Positions 63,701 through 64,000 of a DNA stretch of 64,000 nt are shown in pieces (the stretch's first letter is position 1; each line of letters starts with the position of its first letter). The stretch lies in assembly GCA_000514715.1 (NCBI GenBank), contig AZWL01000015.1:1-64000 (forward strand), read 5' to 3'. Origin of the DNA: Streptomyces sp. CNH099 (GTDB lineage: Bacteria > Actinomycetota > Actinomycetes > Streptomycetales > Streptomycetaceae). Under the pieces are notes generated by a model, which searched no databases, was not told the origin of the DNA, and worked only from the letters and a program-made list of their open reading frames with translations. The translations under genes were made by a program, and so were the position numbers.

Positions 63701-64000
63701 GACGCCCGGGGACCGGACGAGCTGCGAGACCACGACACGCTCGGTGCCGTTGATCACGAAGGTGCCCTTGTCGGTCATGAGCGGGAAGTCGCCCATGAAG
63801 ACCGTCTGGGACTTGATCTCGCCGGTCTCGTTGTTGGTGAACTCGGCGGTGACGAAGAGCGGTGCGGCGTACGTGAAGTCGCGCTCCTTGCACTCGTCGA
63901 TGGAGTTCTTCGGGGGCTCGAAGCGGTGGTCGCGGAAGGTCAGCGACATCGACCCGGAGAAGTCCTCGATCGGGGAGATCTCCTCGAAGATCTCCTCCAG
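60734..64000 (-). CDS. rpoB: DNA-directed RNA polymerase subunit beta (5' end outside window), rifamycin-site variant
   Basis: About 1088 codons of the beta subunit lie in the window, ending RREPSSVEEV; roughly the first 70 residues are beyond position 64000. Conserved segments include QLVRSPGVYFDSS, GRMCPIETPEGPNIGL, the active-site-side EGHNYEDAIILS and KLAGRHGNKGVI. In the rifamycin-binding cluster the sequence reads GTSQLSQFMDQTNPLSG and HKRRLNALGPGGL. Relative to E. coli, Ser531 is Asn (codon at 62894-62896) and Asn518 is Thr (62933-62935), while Gln513, Asp516, His526 and Arg529 are unchanged. Position 531 is a main site of rifampicin resistance. Confidence 0.98.
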   Translation of the reverse strand: MEEIFEEISPIEDFSGSMSLTFRDHRFEPPKNSIDECKERDFTYAAPLFVTAEFTNNETGEIKSQTVFMGDFPLMTDKGTFVINGTERVVVSQLVRSPGVYFDSSIDKTSDKDIFSVKVIPSRGAWLEMEIDKRDMVGVRIDRKRKQSVTVLLKALGWTNEQILEEFGEYESMRATLEKDHTQGQDDALLDIYRKLRPGEPPTKEAAQTLLENLYFNPKRYDLAKVGRYKINKKLGAAAPLDSGTLTVEDIIASIKYLVQLHAGEIETVGDNGQAVVVETDDIDHFGNRRIRNVGELIQNQVRTGLARMERVVRERMTTQDVEAITPQTLINIRPVVASIKEFFGTSQLSQFMDQTNPLSGLTHKRRLNALGPGGLSRERAGFEVRDVHPSHYGRMCPIETPEGPNIGLIGSLASYGRVNAFGFIETPYRKVVDGVVTDDVDYLTADEEDRFVIAQANAPLTNDLHFAENRVLVRRRGGEVDYIPGDDVDYMDVSPRQMVSVATAMIPFLEHDDANRALMGSNMMRQAVPLIRAEAPLVGTGMEYRCAVDAGDVIKADKDGVVQEVSADYVTVANDDGTYTTYRVNKFHRSNQGTSFNQKVLVDEGARVIEGQVLADGPSTDEGEMALGKNLLVAFMPWEGHNYEDAIILSQRLVQDDVLSSIHIEEHEVDARDTKLGPEEITRDIPNVSEEVLADLDERGIIRIGAEVVAGDILVGKVTPKGETELTPEERLLRAIFGEKAREVRDTSLKVPHGETGRVIGVRVFDREEGDELPPGVNQLVRVYVAQKRKITDGDKLAGRHGNKGVIAKILPIEDMPFMADGTPVDIILNPLGVPSRMNPGQVLEIHLGWLAAQGWDVSGIREEWAERLQGIGADQVESGTNVATPVFDGAREDELAGLIQNTLPNRDGDRMVQPSGKAQLFDGRSGEPFPDPISVGYMYILKLHHLVDDKLHARSTGPYSMITQQPLGGKAQFGGQRFGEMEVWALEAYGAAYALQELLTIKSDDVTGRVKVYEAIVKGENIPEPGIPESFKVLIKEMQSLCLNVEVLSSDGMSIEMRDTDEDVFRAAEELGIDLSRREPSSVEEV

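Overview
The window is chromosomal DNA from a high-GC actinobacterium of Streptomyces type (family Streptomycetaceae is my best guess). The evidence is near-identity of many ribosomal proteins to remembered Streptomyces sequences, third-position G/C codon use, GTG starts, an XRE/DUF397/ATPase trio, DUF4333 and DUF1707 proteins, and the gene order rpoB-rpoC-rpsL-rpsG-fusA-tuf // rpsJ...rplQ-truA // rplM-rpsI-glmM-coaA-acpS. Nearly all housekeeping genes are on the minus strand, so transcription runs from high to low coordinates. No rRNA, tRNA, CRISPR array or intact insertion sequence was seen.

Region by region. (1) 64.0-51.2 kb: rpoB (5' end beyond the window), rpoC, a DUF1707 membrane protein, then the str operon rpsL-rpsG-fusA-tuf. 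RpoB carries Asn at the position of E. coli Ser531 and Thr at Asn518, a pattern expected to weaken rifamycin binding. (2) 50.6-34.5 kb: an accessory segment between tuf and rpsJ. It holds a compact minus-strand cluster (50.3-45.8 kb) built round two WXG100-like/type VII secretion proteins with a lipoprotein, a secreted protein, a two-TM membrane protein and a decayed second copy of that membrane protein. It also holds a second infA with a small upstream ORF, endonuclease V, a three-repeat fascin-like secreted protein, and several broken genes: a lipoprotein with an in-frame TAG and a shorter decayed copy of it, a pseudokinase disrupted by a 47-bp tandem duplication, and the ends of a luciferase-like monooxygenase gene. 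A DUF4333 lipoprotein and an XRE/DUF397/ATPase trio complete it. (3) 34.4-16.7 kb: the S10, spc and alpha operons (rpsJ to rplQ) with secY, adk, map and infA. A YefM/YoeB-type toxin-antitoxin pair on the opposite strand splits adk from map, and a zinc-type rpsD sits between rpsK and rpoA, where S. coelicolor has none. (4) 16.7-7.0 kb: truA, a GH3 lipoprotein, an NAD-dependent epimerase, a secreted-domain membrane protein, an ABC-F ATPase, rplM-rpsI and glmM. (5) 7.0-0.3 kb: a DUF389 membrane protein, coaA, acpS, a GntR regulator coupled to an ATP-binding protein, a methyltransferase, and the bifunctional NAD(P)HX repair enzyme.

The core genes supply transcription and translation machinery, protein export (SecY, Map), adenylate homeostasis (Adk) and cofactor/cell-wall precursor steps (CoaA, AcpS, GlmM). 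Regulatory structure visible in the DNA includes an almost identical 29-nt hairpin element in the leaders of both rpsJ and rpsL, hairpins between genes inside the ribosomal operons, two identical-half-site palindromes flanking the GntR gene, and strong terminators after rpsI, rpoC, rplQ, yoeB/adk and tuf. Functions are assigned from remembered family motifs; no database search was run.
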